Source: JAWKOK01 sp963765875 (GTDB lineage Bacteria; Chloroflexota; Anaerolineae; Caldilineales; Caldilineaceae). From it: a stretch of 64,000 bases of DNA. Shown here piece by piece: positions 18,831 to 26,993 of this stretch (its first letter is position 1; each line of letters begins with the position of its first letter). The notes below the pieces were generated by a model that had not been told where the DNA came from, did no database searches, and saw nothing but the letters and a program-made list of their open reading frames with translations. The stretch is from the NCBI GenBank assembly GCA_963765875.1, contig CAVXYK010000015.1:62001-126000 (forward strand). The letters are read 5' to 3'. Position numbers and translations under genes: made by a program.

Positions 18831-18960
18831 GTGTGCTGCAAAAAGGTCGAATTCACCACAGAGACACGGAGAACGCACGGAGGTTCACAGAGGCGAGTTC
18901 TGATCATCTGTCTGAATCCATGTCGATTTGTGGATAAAATTGGTCTTGCAACAGACCCGC
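18831..18960. repeat. Degenerate TIR hairpin element
   Basis: The left end GTGCTGCAAAAAGG matches the terminal repeat of the TGACTC-CTGCAAAAA family, the interior has CACAGAGACACGGAG and ATCTGTCTGAATCCATG words, and the right end (GGTCTTGCAACAGACC) is a decayed complement. It lies in the leader of the DUF255 gene. Confidence 0.55.
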
Positions 18961-19113
18961 TGATTACCAAAGTATTGGTTGTCTGAGATTCGGCGCGATT
19001 ATAGCACAGACGATGCGACGGCACGGTGGTCCTTCTCCTGTTCAACCGGCCTACCTTGTTCATGATCCCTCACACCGATGGTTTCAGCTATCTTCAAACA
19101 GACTGAAAATGGT

Positions 19114-19142
19114 TTGACATATAAGTTACACGTCATTATACT
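19114..19142 (+). promoter_or_regulatory. Strong sigma70-type promoter for the gatCA leader
   Basis: TTGACA at 19114-19119 and TATACT at 19137-19142 with exactly 17 bp between. This puts the transcription start near 19149, giving an mRNA leader of about 310 nt before gatC. It is the closest match to a consensus promoter that I found in the window. Confidence 0.8.
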
Positions 19143-19204
19143 TTCCAACCATATTATATTGGCCAACCATACAACAGATCACCATTTGAGAGAACGAGCC
19201 TCAC

Positions 19205-19309
19205 ATGCACACTGAAGATCTTGGCGCCAGGAGACTCTTCAATAACGCCATTAATGCAGCCGCCATATTTGCGGCTGCGGTCGCCGCAGCTATGCGCGTG
19301 TCACGGTGA
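19205..19309 (+). CDS. Candidate 34-aa leader peptide ahead of gatCA
   Basis: ATG 19205 to TGA 19309 encodes MHTEDLGARRLFNNAIN followed by Ala-rich NAAAIFAAAVAAAM. It starts about 55 nt after the predicted transcription start and ends 15 nt before the first arm of the attenuator-like hairpins. The ribosome site is weak (GAGAG). The Ala codons coincide with two mutually exclusive RNA hairpins (19256-19278 and 19274-19290), so the reading frame could be a by-product of RNA structure. Three Asn codons (FNNAIN) are notable because GatCAB makes Asn-tRNA and Gln-tRNA, but they lie about 80 nt from the hairpins. Confidence 0.4.
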   Translation: MHTEDLGARRLFNNAINAAAIFAAAVAAAMRVSR

Positions 19310-19324
19310 CGGCTCAAGGGCCAA

Positions 19325-19403
19325 GCCGTGGACACCGAAATCCACGGCGCTGAGTAGAGAAGACAGTTTTGTCATGATGCCGTGGATGCTTCCACGGTTT
19401 TTT
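19325..19403 (+). promoter_or_regulatory. gatC: Attenuator-like tandem hairpins with intrinsic terminator before gatC
   Basis: GCCGTGGA (19325-19332) pairs with TCCACGGC (19341-19348). The same sequences recur at 19379-19386 and 19391-19397, where CCGTGGA-TGCT-TCCACGG is followed by T6: a complete intrinsic terminator. Because the arms repeat, segment 2 (19341-19348) can also pair with segment 3 (19379-19386), which would destroy the terminator. This is the classic 1:2, 2:3, 3:4 attenuation geometry, placed 56 bp upstream of the gatC start. The trigger is unknown. Confidence 0.65.
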
Positions 19404-19458
19404 GTTTGGGCCGTCATCCCATCGAACCATCGGTGACCATACGGGGAGATCGAGACCA

Positions 19459-19749
19459 ATGCGTTTGACGCTTGAAGAAGTACGACACGTGGCCGAGCTG
19501 GCAAAGCTCAGCCTGTCGGAGGAAGAGGTTGTACAGTATGCCGAGCAGCTTTCGGACATCCTTGAGTATGCCGAACGGCTGCAAGATGTGGACACCAGCC
19601 ATGTGCCACCGACCCCCTATCCACTGCCGCTGACCAATGTACTGCGCGAGGATGAAGCGGGCGACTGCCTGACCAATGACGAAGCGTTGGCCAATGCACC
19701 GGACAGCGCAGACGGATTCTTCCGTGTGCGTGCAGTGTTCGGCGAATAA
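19459..19749 (+). CDS. gatC: Aspartyl/glutamyl-tRNA amidotransferase subunit C
   Basis: 96 aa from ATG 19459 with GGGGAG about 11 nt upstream. LTLEEVRHVAELAKLSLSEEE and YAEQLSDILEYAERLQ are the GatC helices, and the C-terminal LREDEAGDCL and ADGFFRV are the belt segments that wrap the A and B subunits. GatC stabilises GatAB, which converts Asp-tRNA(Asn) and Glu-tRNA(Gln) to the amide forms. gatA follows after 30 bp; gatB is not beside them. Expression is probably controlled by the attenuator-like leader. Confidence 0.95.
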   Translation: MRLTLEEVRHVAELAKLSLSEEEVVQYAEQLSDILEYAERLQDVDTSHVPPTPYPLPLTNVLREDEAGDCLTNDEALANAPDSADGFFRVRAVFGE

Positions 19750-19779
19750 TCGTTGGCGAATCGAGGAAACAGAATCATC

Positions 19780-21243
19780 GTGAGCAAAAATCTGTTCGAA
19801 CTAACCATACATGAAGCATTGGACGGAATGCGTAGCGGCGCATTTACCTCGGTCGATCTGACCCGTTCGCTGCTGGACCGCATTGAATCCGTTGATGGAG
19901 ATGTGAAGGCCTATCTCAGCGTTACCGGCGACCGAGCCTTGGAACAGGCAGCTTCTGCCGACCATCGACGTGCCACCGGTGATGAAGCTCCGCTGCTGGG
20001 CGTGCCCCTGGCCATCAAGGATGTGCTCTCGACCAAAGGGGTACAGACGACCTGCGGCAGCAAGATCCTCGAAGGCTATCTGCCGCCCTACACGGCCACG
20101 GCCGTGGAACGTCTCGAACAGGCAGGCATGGTCATGTTGGGCAAGACCAACACCGACGAGTTCGCCATGGGCTCCAGTACGGAGAACAGCGGATACTTCA
20201 CGACCCACAACCCATGGGACCTCGACCGTGTCCCAGGCGGCAGCAGCGGCGGTTCAGCCGCCGCCGTGGCAGCCAACGAGGCATTGGGCGCGCTGGGTTC
20301 CGACACAGGCGGAAGCGTGCGTCAGCCGGCCTCGCTCTGCGGCATCGTCGGCCTCAAGCCCTCCTATGGGCGTATCAGCCGCTACGGGCTGGTCGCCTAT
20401 GGCAGTAGCCTGGATCAGATCGGCACCATGACCAAGGATGTGGCCGACTCAGCACTGCTGCTCAGCGTCATCGCAGGTCAGGATGGCCACGACAGCACAA
20501 GTTGGCCCGGCGATGTGCCCGACTACACAGCCGCGCTCACAGGCGACATATCGGGGCTGCGCATCGGCGTGCCCGAGGAATACTTCGTCGACGGCATGCA
20601 GCCCGAAGTCGAGACCTCGGTTCGCACCGCCATCGCTCAACTGGAAAGCCTGGGCGGCGAGATCGTGCCCATCAGCCTGCCCAACACGGACAAGGCGCTG
20701 CCCACCTACTATCTCGTTGCCACGGCCGAGGCCAGCGCCAACCTGTCTCGCTATGACGGTGTGCGTTTCGGCGTCAGCGCCGGAGCAGATGACATGTTTG
20801 AGAACTATCGCCAGACCCGCGGTCAGGGGTTCGGCCCAGAGGTCAAGCGCCGCATCATGCTGGGCACTTATGCGTTGAGCGCCGGCTATTACGACGCCTA
20901 CTACCTCAAGGCGCAGCAGGTCAGAACCCTGATTCGCCAGGATTTCGAGCAGGCTTTTGAAAAGGTCGATGTGATCGCAGGACCTGTCTCACCGACGACG
21001 GCCTTCAAGATCGGCGAGAAGGCCGATGATCCGCTGGAGATGTACCTAACGGATATCCTCACGCTGAGTTTGAACCTGGCCGGCATGTGCGGCATCAGCG
21101 TTCCCTGTGGCTACGACAGCCAGGGCCTGCCAATTGGACTGCAACTGATCGGGGCATTCTTGGGCGAAGAGACGATTTTGCGTACGGCCCACGCCTATGA
21201 GCAAAGCGTGGCATGGCGGGAGCGGCAGCCGGCGTTGGGGTGA
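19780..21243 (+). CDS. gatA: Aspartyl/glutamyl-tRNA amidotransferase subunit A
   Basis: 487 aa from GTG 19780, chosen because GAGGAAA lies about 12 nt upstream and the protein then begins NLFELTIHEALDGM as GatA proteins do. The amidase signature is complete: catalytic Lys in LAIKDVLSTKG, cis-Ser and loop in PGGSSGGSAAAVAAN, and nucleophile Ser in GSDTGGSVRQPASLCG. GatA releases ammonia from glutamine for transamidation in GatB. The length is standard. Cotranscribed with gatC. Confidence 0.96.
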   Translation: MSKNLFELTIHEALDGMRSGAFTSVDLTRSLLDRIESVDGDVKAYLSVTGDRALEQAASADHRRATGDEAPLLGVPLAIKDVLSTKGVQTTCGSKILEGYLPPYTATAVERLEQAGMVMLGKTNTDEFAMGSSTENSGYFTTHNPWDLDRVPGGSSGGSAAAVAANEALGALGSDTGGSVRQPASLCGIVGLKPSYGRISRYGLVAYGSSLDQIGTMTKDVADSALLLSVIAGQDGHDSTSWPGDVPDYTAALTGDISGLRIGVPEEYFVDGMQPEVETSVRTAIAQLESLGGEIVPISLPNTDKALPTYYLVATAEASANLSRYDGVRFGVSAGADDMFENYRQTRGQGFGPEVKRRIMLGTYALSAGYYDAYYLKAQQVRTLIRQDFEQAFEKVDVIAGPVSPTTAFKIGEKADDPLEMYLTDILTLSLNLAGMCGISVPCGYDSQGLPIGLQLIGAFLGEETILRTAHAYEQSVAWRERQPALG

Positions 21244-21576
21244 GGAATTGTCATTTATCGATTTCCAAATTTCGATTGCCAATGGTTTGTGCAAATCGAA
21301 CGGTAAATGGTTAATCGCCAGCCAATAGACCGCGGCGAGTCAATCAACCTTTACGCAGCACGTATTACGCAGTAGCTTTCAAACAGCAAGGATCTTCCAT
21401 GAAACATTCGGAAATTCACGGTCACGGTGTCGGAGGGTTAGCCAGTGCTAGCCGCCGGCAGTCTGCGTGCAGGTAGCCGGAACGCAGATTGTGAACGGCA
21501 TTCACCGGTGGATCTATGCCCGTTCCATTGAGATTTCGAACTGTCTATTTTTAGCTCCCTGAAAGATCAACAACCC
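21244..21576. other. Intergenic region without gene
   Basis: About 330 bp between gatA and the aminotransferase. It contains short imperfect direct and inverted words (ATTTCGATT/AAATCGAAC, ACGCAGCACGTATTACGCAG) but no convincing open frame, promoter or terminator. Confidence 0.4.
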
Positions 21577-22821
21577 ATGAATAACAGCATTGTCTCTACC
21601 CCTGTTCAGTCGAACGGCGGCTCGGTCGATGTGCGCAATCTCCGTGACCACCATTCCCGCATCAGCAGTCGCGTTCACGATGTGCCGCCGTCCGGCATTC
21701 GCCGCTACTTTGACATCGCCGCCACCATGGAAGATGTCGTCAGCCTGGGCATCGGCGAGCCCGATTTTGTGTCGCCGCCGCCTATCCTCAATGCGGGCAT
21801 TGCCAGCCTGCAACGCGGACAGACCAGCTACACGTCCAATGCAGGCATGATCGAGTTGCGCGAGGCTGTGGCCCACAATCTGGCCAACCGCTACGGTGCT
21901 CGGCCCTATGACCCCGAAAAGGAAGTCCTGATCACCGTCGGTGTCAGCGAGGCCATGTATCTGATCATGCAGGCCATCCTCGACTTTGGCGACGAGGTCA
22001 TCGTGCCCCAGCCCTGTTTTGTGAGCTACACGGCCAGTGTCATTCTGGCGGGCGGCAAGGTCATCGACATCCCCACCTACGCCGAAGACGAATTTCGCGT
22101 GCGTCCGGCCGATATTGAAGCCGCCATCACGCCGCGCACCAAGGCGCTGCTGATTGGCTTTCCCTGCAACCCGACCGGTGCGGTCATGGATCGTGAGGGC
22201 ATGCTGGAGATTGCTCGCATCGCCGAGAAGCATGACCTGATCGTCATCTCCGACGAGATCTACGACCGGCTGGTCTACGGCGATCACGAGCATGTTATGT
22301 TTGCCTCACTGCCGGGCATGGCCGACCGCACGGTCCACCTGGGCGGCATGAGCAAGGATTACGCCATGACCGGCTGGCGCATCGGCTATGCGCTGGGCCC
22401 GGCCGATCTGATCGGGGCCATGCGCAAGATCCACCAATACCTGATCATGTCGGCCCCCACAGTGGGACAGGAGGCCGCCCTGGCCGCCTTCATCGACCCG
22501 ACAGTCGAGCAATATGTCCAGGAAATGATCGACAGCTATGACGAACGTCGAAGGCTGATCGTGGGCGGGCTGAATGAGATCGGGCTGGACTGTTTCGAGC
22601 CCAAGGGGGCCTTCTATGCCTTCCCGAGCATTGCCAAGAGCGGCATGGATGAGCATGAATTTTGCGAGTTGTTGCTGCACGAGCAGCAGGTGGCCGTGAT
22701 CCCGGGCAGCGCATTCGGAAAAGGCGGTGAGGGACACATTCGCTGCGCCTATGCTGCCGGCAAATCGGACATTGAAGAGGCGCTGGAACGCATGTACAAG
22801 TTCATGTGCGTACACGGCTAA
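21577..22821 (+). CDS. PLP-dependent aminotransferase, class I/II
   Basis: 414 aa. Fold-type I features: GIGEPDFVSPPPI (substrate entry), NAGMIELREAVA, GVSEAMYLIMQA, FPCNPTGAV (PLP Asn), ISDEIYDRLVYG (Asp and Tyr contacting the cofactor) and GGMSKDYAMTGWRIGY with the Schiff-base Lys. The C-terminal Arg for the substrate carboxylate is in HIRCAYA. It belongs to the aspartate/aromatic aminotransferase group; the substrate cannot be fixed by eye. The N-terminus has about 25 extra residues before the family core, so an internal start is possible. Confidence 0.92.
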   Translation: MNNSIVSTPVQSNGGSVDVRNLRDHHSRISSRVHDVPPSGIRRYFDIAATMEDVVSLGIGEPDFVSPPPILNAGIASLQRGQTSYTSNAGMIELREAVAHNLANRYGARPYDPEKEVLITVGVSEAMYLIMQAILDFGDEVIVPQPCFVSYTASVILAGGKVIDIPTYAEDEFRVRPADIEAAITPRTKALLIGFPCNPTGAVMDREGMLEIARIAEKHDLIVISDEIYDRLVYGDHEHVMFASLPGMADRTVHLGGMSKDYAMTGWRIGYALGPADLIGAMRKIHQYLIMSAPTVGQEAALAAFIDPTVEQYVQEMIDSYDERRRLIVGGLNEIGLDCFEPKGAFYAFPSIAKSGMDEHEFCELLLHEQQVAVIPGSAFGKGGEGHIRCAYAAGKSDIEEALERMYKFMCVHG

Positions 22822-22840
22822 TTGAGCGAAAGACATTTTA

Positions 22841-22891
22841 TGATGAACAAGGGGTCAAGCTTCTGGCAGAAGCTTGACCCCTTGTTCATCA
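22841..22891. terminator. Perfect 24-bp inverted repeat, likely terminator for both flanking genes
   Basis: Two 24-nt arms (containing GAACAAGGGGTCAAGCTTCT and its complement) enclose a 3-nt GGC loop without a mismatch. It lies 19 bp beyond the aminotransferase stop and 16 bp from the stop of the converging DUF1992 gene. There is no long T-tract, so termination is inferred from position and stability. Confidence 0.7.
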
Positions 22892-22907
22892 GACCAACAT
22901 TGGTGCG

Positions 22908-23510
22908 CTACTGCGGTCGAAGATCTGCCCCGGCCCCTGCACGGCTCAATTCGTCCGGCAGTCGCAGCTTAAAAATTTCAAGATGGGCGATGGGTTGCTC
23001 AAGGTTGACCGCCTCGATACGCTTGTTGAGTGTTCTGACTTCGGCAGACCAACCTTCCAGCCGGGCGCGCCAATCTGCGTCTAATGTCTCAACCGTCGCC
23101 GGATCGCTTGTGCTCTGCAGCGCTGCTTGATGGCGATGAACGCCGTCATGCACTTCTGTCCGGATTCGCTCGATTGCGTTCAACACACTGGTGCGCTCGC
23201 TGATCCAACTCGGTGCGAGATCATTGTTCTCAAGCAGCTTGTACGCCATCTGGCGATCTTCCGGCACAAAGGGATTCTTGTTCAGGTCAAGCGGTTTCCC
23301 CTGGCCGGGCAAATTGTCGAATGCACCCTCGCGCATGGCCTGCTCAATGCGCTGGCCCACGATGTCCGTCCAGTCCGAAAGATCCCGCTTGTCCTGGTTC
23401 TCTTTTTCATCACTCGATTCGTCGTCTCCGACGATTTCTCTTCGATACGCGTCTAATTTCTGCTTCGCATCCTGCACGCGCTCTGTGTCTCGAGATTTTT
23501 TATCCGCCAT
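22908..23510 (-). CDS. DUF1992 (DnaJ homologue C28-like) domain protein
   Basis: 200 aa from ATG 23510. After a charged Lys/Asp/Glu-rich N-terminus comes the DUF1992 core: DIVGQRIEQAMREGAFDNLPGQGKPLDL written here in parts as IEQAMREGAFDNL, PGQGKPLDLNKNPFVPED and MAYKLLENNDLAPSWI, then a long helical region. The domain occurs alone in bacteria and with J-domains in eukaryotes; its role is unknown. The gene begins 5 bp after the stop of tag, so the two form an operon. Confidence 0.88.
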   Translation of the reverse strand: MADKKSRDTERVQDAKQKLDAYRREIVGDDESSDEKENQDKRDLSDWTDIVGQRIEQAMREGAFDNLPGQGKPLDLNKNPFVPEDRQMAYKLLENNDLAPSWISERTSVLNAIERIRTEVHDGVHRHQAALQSTSDPATVETLDADWRARLEGWSAEVRTLNKRIEAVNLEQPIAHLEIFKLRLPDELSRAGAGADLRPQ

Positions 23511-23515
23511 TGTCG

Positions 23516-24097
23516 TCAACACTCCGCCTTTCCGATATCGCGCCGATAACAGAAGCAATCCACAACATGGTCGTTGACCATGCCGGTCGCCTGCATGAAG
23601 GCGTAGCAAATGGTGGGACCGACAAAGGTGAAACCGCGCTTCTTCATATCCTTGCTCATGGCCTGGGAAAGCTCGGTTTGGGCCGGGACCTCGCTGAGGC
23701 TGGTGAAACGATTGACGATGGGCGTTCCATCGACGAAGCCCCAAACGTAGGTGTCGAAACTCGCGAACTCTTCCTGCACACGCAAGAAAGCCTGAGCGTT
23801 GCGCACAAACGCGTTGACTTTGAGTTTGTTGCGCACGATCCCCGCATCCTGTAGCAACGTCGCTATCTTCTCTTCATCGTAGGCCGCCACCGCCTCCACA
23901 TCGAAATTATCGAAAGCGACACGGTAGTTCTCGCGTTTGCGCAAGATCGTGATCCAACTCAGCCCGGCCTGCGCTCCTTCCAGACAGAGCATCTCAAAGA
24001 GTTTGCGCTCGTCATGGCAAGGCACGCCCCACTCCTCATCGTGATAGGCGATGTAGAGTGGATCGTCGCCGGCCCAGGCGCAACGGGTTTGGGTCAT
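23516..24097 (-). CDS. tag: DNA-3-methyladenine glycosylase I
   Basis: 193 aa from ATG 24097. RCAWAGDDPLYIAYHDEEWG gives the N-terminal zinc ligands and binding site, FEMLCLEGAQAGLSWITILRKR the helix-hairpin-helix region, and ATGMVNDHVVDCFCY the second pair of zinc ligands. The enzyme excises 3-methyladenine from alkylated DNA. A ribosome site (AAGGAGA) is present. The length is normal. Confidence 0.96.
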   Translation of the reverse strand: MTQTRCAWAGDDPLYIAYHDEEWGVPCHDERKLFEMLCLEGAQAGLSWITILRKRENYRVAFDNFDVEAVAAYDEEKIATLLQDAGIVRNKLKVNAFVRNAQAFLRVQEEFASFDTYVWGFVDGTPIVNRFTSLSEVPAQTELSQAMSKDMKKRGFTFVGPTICYAFMQATGMVNDHVVDCFCYRRDIGKAEC

Positions 24098-24270
24098 GGT
24101 GAGGTCTCCTTGGGTACTGCTGCGTGCTGCTTGCTCCGTGAGGTTTCGTTGAGTTTCCCTGCACAATACGTGAAACTAACACTGTCCAAGCCTGATTCAT
24201 ATCTCGCCAGTGGGTTCTCTACGACATTCCCACGCAGCACGTAGCAAGCAGCAATCCTTTGGATGTACGA

Positions 24271-25317
24271 TTACGCGTCAAATTTGTCTATTATCGTCAC
24301 GCCCGGATTGGCAAACTCGCCCATCTCCGCCAGGGCTTTACCCGACTCGGCTAGTGTGACTGTGCGTGTGATCATTTTCTCAGGCTTGAGTTTGCCGGCG
24401 GCGATCATGGCCAGCATGGGGCCGTAGGCGTGGGCCTGCATGCCGTGGCTCCCCAGGATCTCCAACTCCCAGGCGATGACACGATCCATGGCCACCGGCG
24501 AGTTCTGGTCGCCGTCGAGCATGAGACCGACCTGGACGTGGCGGCCCCGCTTGCGCAGACTAAGCACCGAGTTGCGGCAGGTCACTGCACTGCCCAAGGC
24601 GTCGAGGGAGAGATGGGCGCCGCCGCCGGTCAGCTCGCGCACGGCCTCGACCGCGTCGGCCTCGCTGCGTGCGTTGATGCCGTACGCCGCGCCGACTGAC
24701 CGGGCCAGCGCCAGCGTCTCGTCATTGATGTCTACGCCGATGACGTTGGCCCCCAGGGCACCGGCGATCATGATGGCCGAAAGGCCCACGCCGCCGCAGC
24801 CATGCACAACCACCCACTCGCCGCCGCTGACTCGGCCCTGGGCCACCACGGCCCGGTAGGCTGTGATGAAACGACAGCCCAGCGAAGCAGCTTCCACATA
24901 GCTCATGCTCTCGGGCAGCACGACTAGATTGGCGTCAGCATGGGGGATGGCCACGTATTGCGCAAACGATCCCCAGGCCGTGAAGCCGGGTTGGAAGTAG
25001 TTGTTGCAGATATGCTGGTTGCCGGCGGTACATTCATCACAGGTGCCGCAGCCGACGGCAAAGGGTACGGTGACGCGTTCGCCCACACTTCGTTGATGTA
25101 CCTGCTTGCCCACGGCCACGATCTCGCCGGCCAGCTCGTGGCCGGGCACGTGGGGCAGCACGATGTCGGGATCATGGCCGGCCCAGCCGTGCCAATCGCT
25201 GCGGCAGATGCCGTTGGCCTCGACGCGGATCACCACGCCGTCGTCGGCGGGTGTTGGGTCAGGGACCGTCTGGAGGGTGGGGAGTTGGTTGAACTGTTGG
25301 TAGAGGATTGCTTTCAT
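24271..25317 (-). CDS. Zinc-dependent alcohol dehydrogenase (MDR family)
   Basis: 348 aa. Catalytic-zinc region GICRSDWHGWAGHDP with PGHELAGEIVAVG, and a structural-zinc lobe GCGTCDECTAGNQHIC carrying four Cys. The Rossmann fold reads VVHGCGGVGLSAIMIAGALG followed by IGVDINDETLALAR, whose Asp suggests NAD rather than NADP. It oxidises a primary or secondary alcohol; the substrate cannot be read. A single gene, with a degenerate inverted repeat in the 170 bp between it and tag. Confidence 0.92.
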   Translation of the reverse strand: MKAILYQQFNQLPTLQTVPDPTPADDGVVIRVEANGICRSDWHGWAGHDPDIVLPHVPGHELAGEIVAVGKQVHQRSVGERVTVPFAVGCGTCDECTAGNQHICNNYFQPGFTAWGSFAQYVAIPHADANLVVLPESMSYVEAASLGCRFITAYRAVVAQGRVSGGEWVVVHGCGGVGLSAIMIAGALGANVIGVDINDETLALARSVGAAYGINARSEADAVEAVRELTGGGAHLSLDALGSAVTCRNSVLSLRKRGRHVQVGLMLDGDQNSPVAMDRVIAWELEILGSHGMQAHAYGPMLAMIAAGKLKPEKMITRTVTLAESGKALAEMGEFANPGVTIIDKFDA

Positions 25318-25373
25318 GGTTGTTGATCTTCCATTAATCGATGAGTACGCTATGTAATCGGGTGCGTAGCGGC

Positions 25374-25398
25374 GAGACGCAAGATTTTGCGTCTCTAC
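25374..25398. repeat. RAYT-associated palindrome, copy 1
   Basis: GAGACGCAAGATTTTGCGTCTC with CTAC-side extension; the same palindrome as at 25638, 25987, 26074 and 31859. It lies just beyond the 3' end of the transposase gene. Confidence 0.88.
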
Positions 25399-25407
25399 AG
25401 ATGTTGG

Positions 25408-25941
25408 CTATTTTTCGTAAAGGCTGTCGGTATGCCACCTTTGTGGATTTGTCCGGACGTATTGTCTGATACGTTCATGTTCTTCACTATCACGGATGAC
25501 CCGGTCGTGGAAACGTGCTTGCCATTTGAACAGGATGTCGTTTTGGCGTGCGAATTTGGTCACGCCAATCTTGAATCCACGTACAATGGATGCCAAATTT
25601 CTCGATTGTGGGCCGAAGCGGTTCCTTTGTGTACCCTGTAGAGACGCAAGATCTTGCGTCTCTACGTTCCCCTTGTCGATGATTATGATTCCGTGAACAT
25701 GATTGGGCATGGCCACGAATTCATCCAGTTGCACAAACGGGAAATGGTTGGGAATCTGTAACCAGCAATCCCAGGCAGCTTTTCCTAAAGGGGACAATAT
25801 CATTTCACTGCCATCAATTCGACCAAAATCGGGTGTCCGTTCTGATGTACAAATGGTAACAAAATAGGCAGCATTGCGCCCATAATCCCACGTAGCCCAA
25901 CGTGTACTTGGAACACGATATTTGCCCTTGTATTTCTCCAT
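25408..25941 (-). CDS. REP-associated tyrosine transposase (RAYT, Y1/HUH family)
   Basis: 177 aa from ATG 25941 (MEKYKGKYRVPSTRWATWDY). RNAAYFVTICTSER is the first strand of the Y1 transposase fold, MPNHVHGIIIID the HUH metal site, and RIRQYVRTNPQRW holds the likely catalytic Tyr. RAYTs cut and join single-stranded palindromes. Here five matching palindromes occur, four within 720 bp around the gene and one inside it: codons for NVETQDLASLQ are a perfect 28-bp copy, sitting in the variable loop between HUH and the NLASIVRGFKIGVTKFAR helix. The gene is apparently intact. It is single-copy in the window and is domesticated or mobile in trans. Confidence 0.9.
   Translation of the reverse strand: MEKYKGKYRVPSTRWATWDYGRNAAYFVTICTSERTPDFGRIDGSEMILSPLGKAAWDCWLQIPNHFPFVQLDEFVAMPNHVHGIIIIDKGNVETQDLASLQGTQRNRFGPQSRNLASIVRGFKIGVTKFARQNDILFKWQARFHDRVIRDSEEHERIRQYVRTNPQRWHTDSLYEK
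25638..25665. repeat. RAYT-associated palindrome inside the transposase gene, copy 2
   Basis: A perfect 28-bp palindrome (half-site GTAGAGACGCAAGA) within the coding sequence. Both strands are open through it, and it keeps the transposase in frame. Confidence 0.92.
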
Positions 25942-25986
25942 TGGTTCCTGTCCGGGGGATATGTTTACAGAACCGAATCGTTGTCC

Positions 25987-26011
25987 GTAGAGACGCAAGA
26001 TTTTGCGTCTC
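25987..26011. repeat. RAYT-associated palindrome, copy 3
   Basis: GTAGAGACGCAAGA followed by TTTTGCGTCTC, upstream of the transposase start. The outer 3 bp on one side differ from copy 2. Confidence 0.88.
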
Positions 26012-26073
26012 CCTCCGACCACTACAAGACTGTCACTTGATCACGGATAGACGTATCTAGCAGGGCGTGATGC

Positions 26074-26098
26074 GAGACGCAAGATTTTGCGTCTCTAC
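26074..26098. repeat. RAYT-associated palindrome, copy 4
   Basis: GAGACGCAAGATTTTGCGTCTCTAC, 60 bp beyond copy 3. Copies 3 and 4 form a BIME-like pair. Confidence 0.88.
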
Positions 26099-26328
26099 AG
26101 GTGTTTCTCATTCCTCGCATAGGCTGACAGCACAACGTTTCACTAATACCAGTACCCTCGCCCATTGTAGCGGAACACATAGGCGGCGGCAAAGCAGAAT
26201 TTCCAAAGGGGATCATTCCCACCACATTGCTACTCCCAACGCCGCGACGTTCCCGCGACGCTTGTCCCTTATCCTGAAACCATCAAACGCAAGCGAGCAA
26301 AAACATCAACCTTTCAGGAGAGACAACC

Positions 26329-26721
26329 ATGCTATCCGCCAACACAATTCCGACCACCATCGCCCGTTTCGCCGCAAACCTGCCGATTGTCAACATCGAC
26401 ATCAGCCGCCTTGCAGGGCAAGGGCACAGCACAGACGTGGCTCTCCGCAATGCCTACGCCAAATTCGAACAAGGCTACGGCAACCGGGCAGACATCTTCT
26501 TCAGCGAAGACTTTCTGGCCGACGATGGGTCGACCATCATCAGCGCCTTTGCCGACGGTCGGATCGCTCGCCACGAAGCGGCCGTCCATCTGGCCCATGC
26601 TTGGGACAACGGCTATGCCCCAGCCCGCAGCGCCGAGCGCAAGCGCCGCATCGTCGACGCCACCATGGCTGCCGACAGCCTGCTAACCTATTATGAGGCT
26701 GAGCTGGTGTCAGGGAGCTAG
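26329..26721 (+). CDS. Hypothetical protein, no family recognised
   Basis: 130 aa with a good ribosome site (AGGAGA, about 9 nt before ATG). Soluble, mixed charge, Ala-rich, with no TM helix or signal. Segments such as ISRLAGQGHSTDVALRNAYAKFEQGYG and RHEAAVHLAHAWDNGYAPARS look helical. The codon use resembles that of neighbouring genes. It is followed by a strong terminator. No motif allows a function to be proposed. Confidence 0.65.
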   Translation: MLSANTIPTTIARFAANLPIVNIDISRLAGQGHSTDVALRNAYAKFEQGYGNRADIFFSEDFLADDGSTIISAFADGRIARHEAAVHLAHAWDNGYAPARSAERKRRIVDATMAADSLLTYYEAELVSGS

Positions 26722-26928
26722 GGGCGATCTAGACGAACATTTCGGTGCGATCAATCTTTTCAAGCCACAAGAAATTCAGGGGATTGAGAGATTGCAGAGT
26801 CGCCAGGAATCTCCCAGTCTCAGTCCAAAGGCCAAAATCACTCAATCCCAACAAATATGCTCTCGTCGTGCTTTCAGTGCAGGTCGTTCACGAAATCAGG
26901 CAAAACGAGATTGCTCGTTGATATACGA

Positions 26929-26962
26929 AAAAGGGGACTGGCCCGCAAGCCAGTCCCCTTTT
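26929..26962. terminator. Bidirectional intrinsic terminator
   Basis: AAAAGGGGACTGGC pairs perfectly with GCCAGTCCCCTTTT around a 6-nt loop. It serves the hypothetical gene on the left and the cold-shock gene converging from the right. Confidence 0.88.
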
Positions 26963-26993
26963 CTATTCATCGGATTCCGATGAGCGCTACTAT

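Noticed and set aside
19149..19458. T-box riboswitch upstream of gatC
   Set aside because: No T-box consensus (GGTGGNACCGCG-like) or specifier stem. The duplicated-arm hairpins fit attenuation better.
22908..23744. N-terminal extension of the DUF1992 protein to 23744
   Set aside because: The extra 78 residues overlap the tag gene in another frame and are not protein-like; ATG 23510 is preferred.
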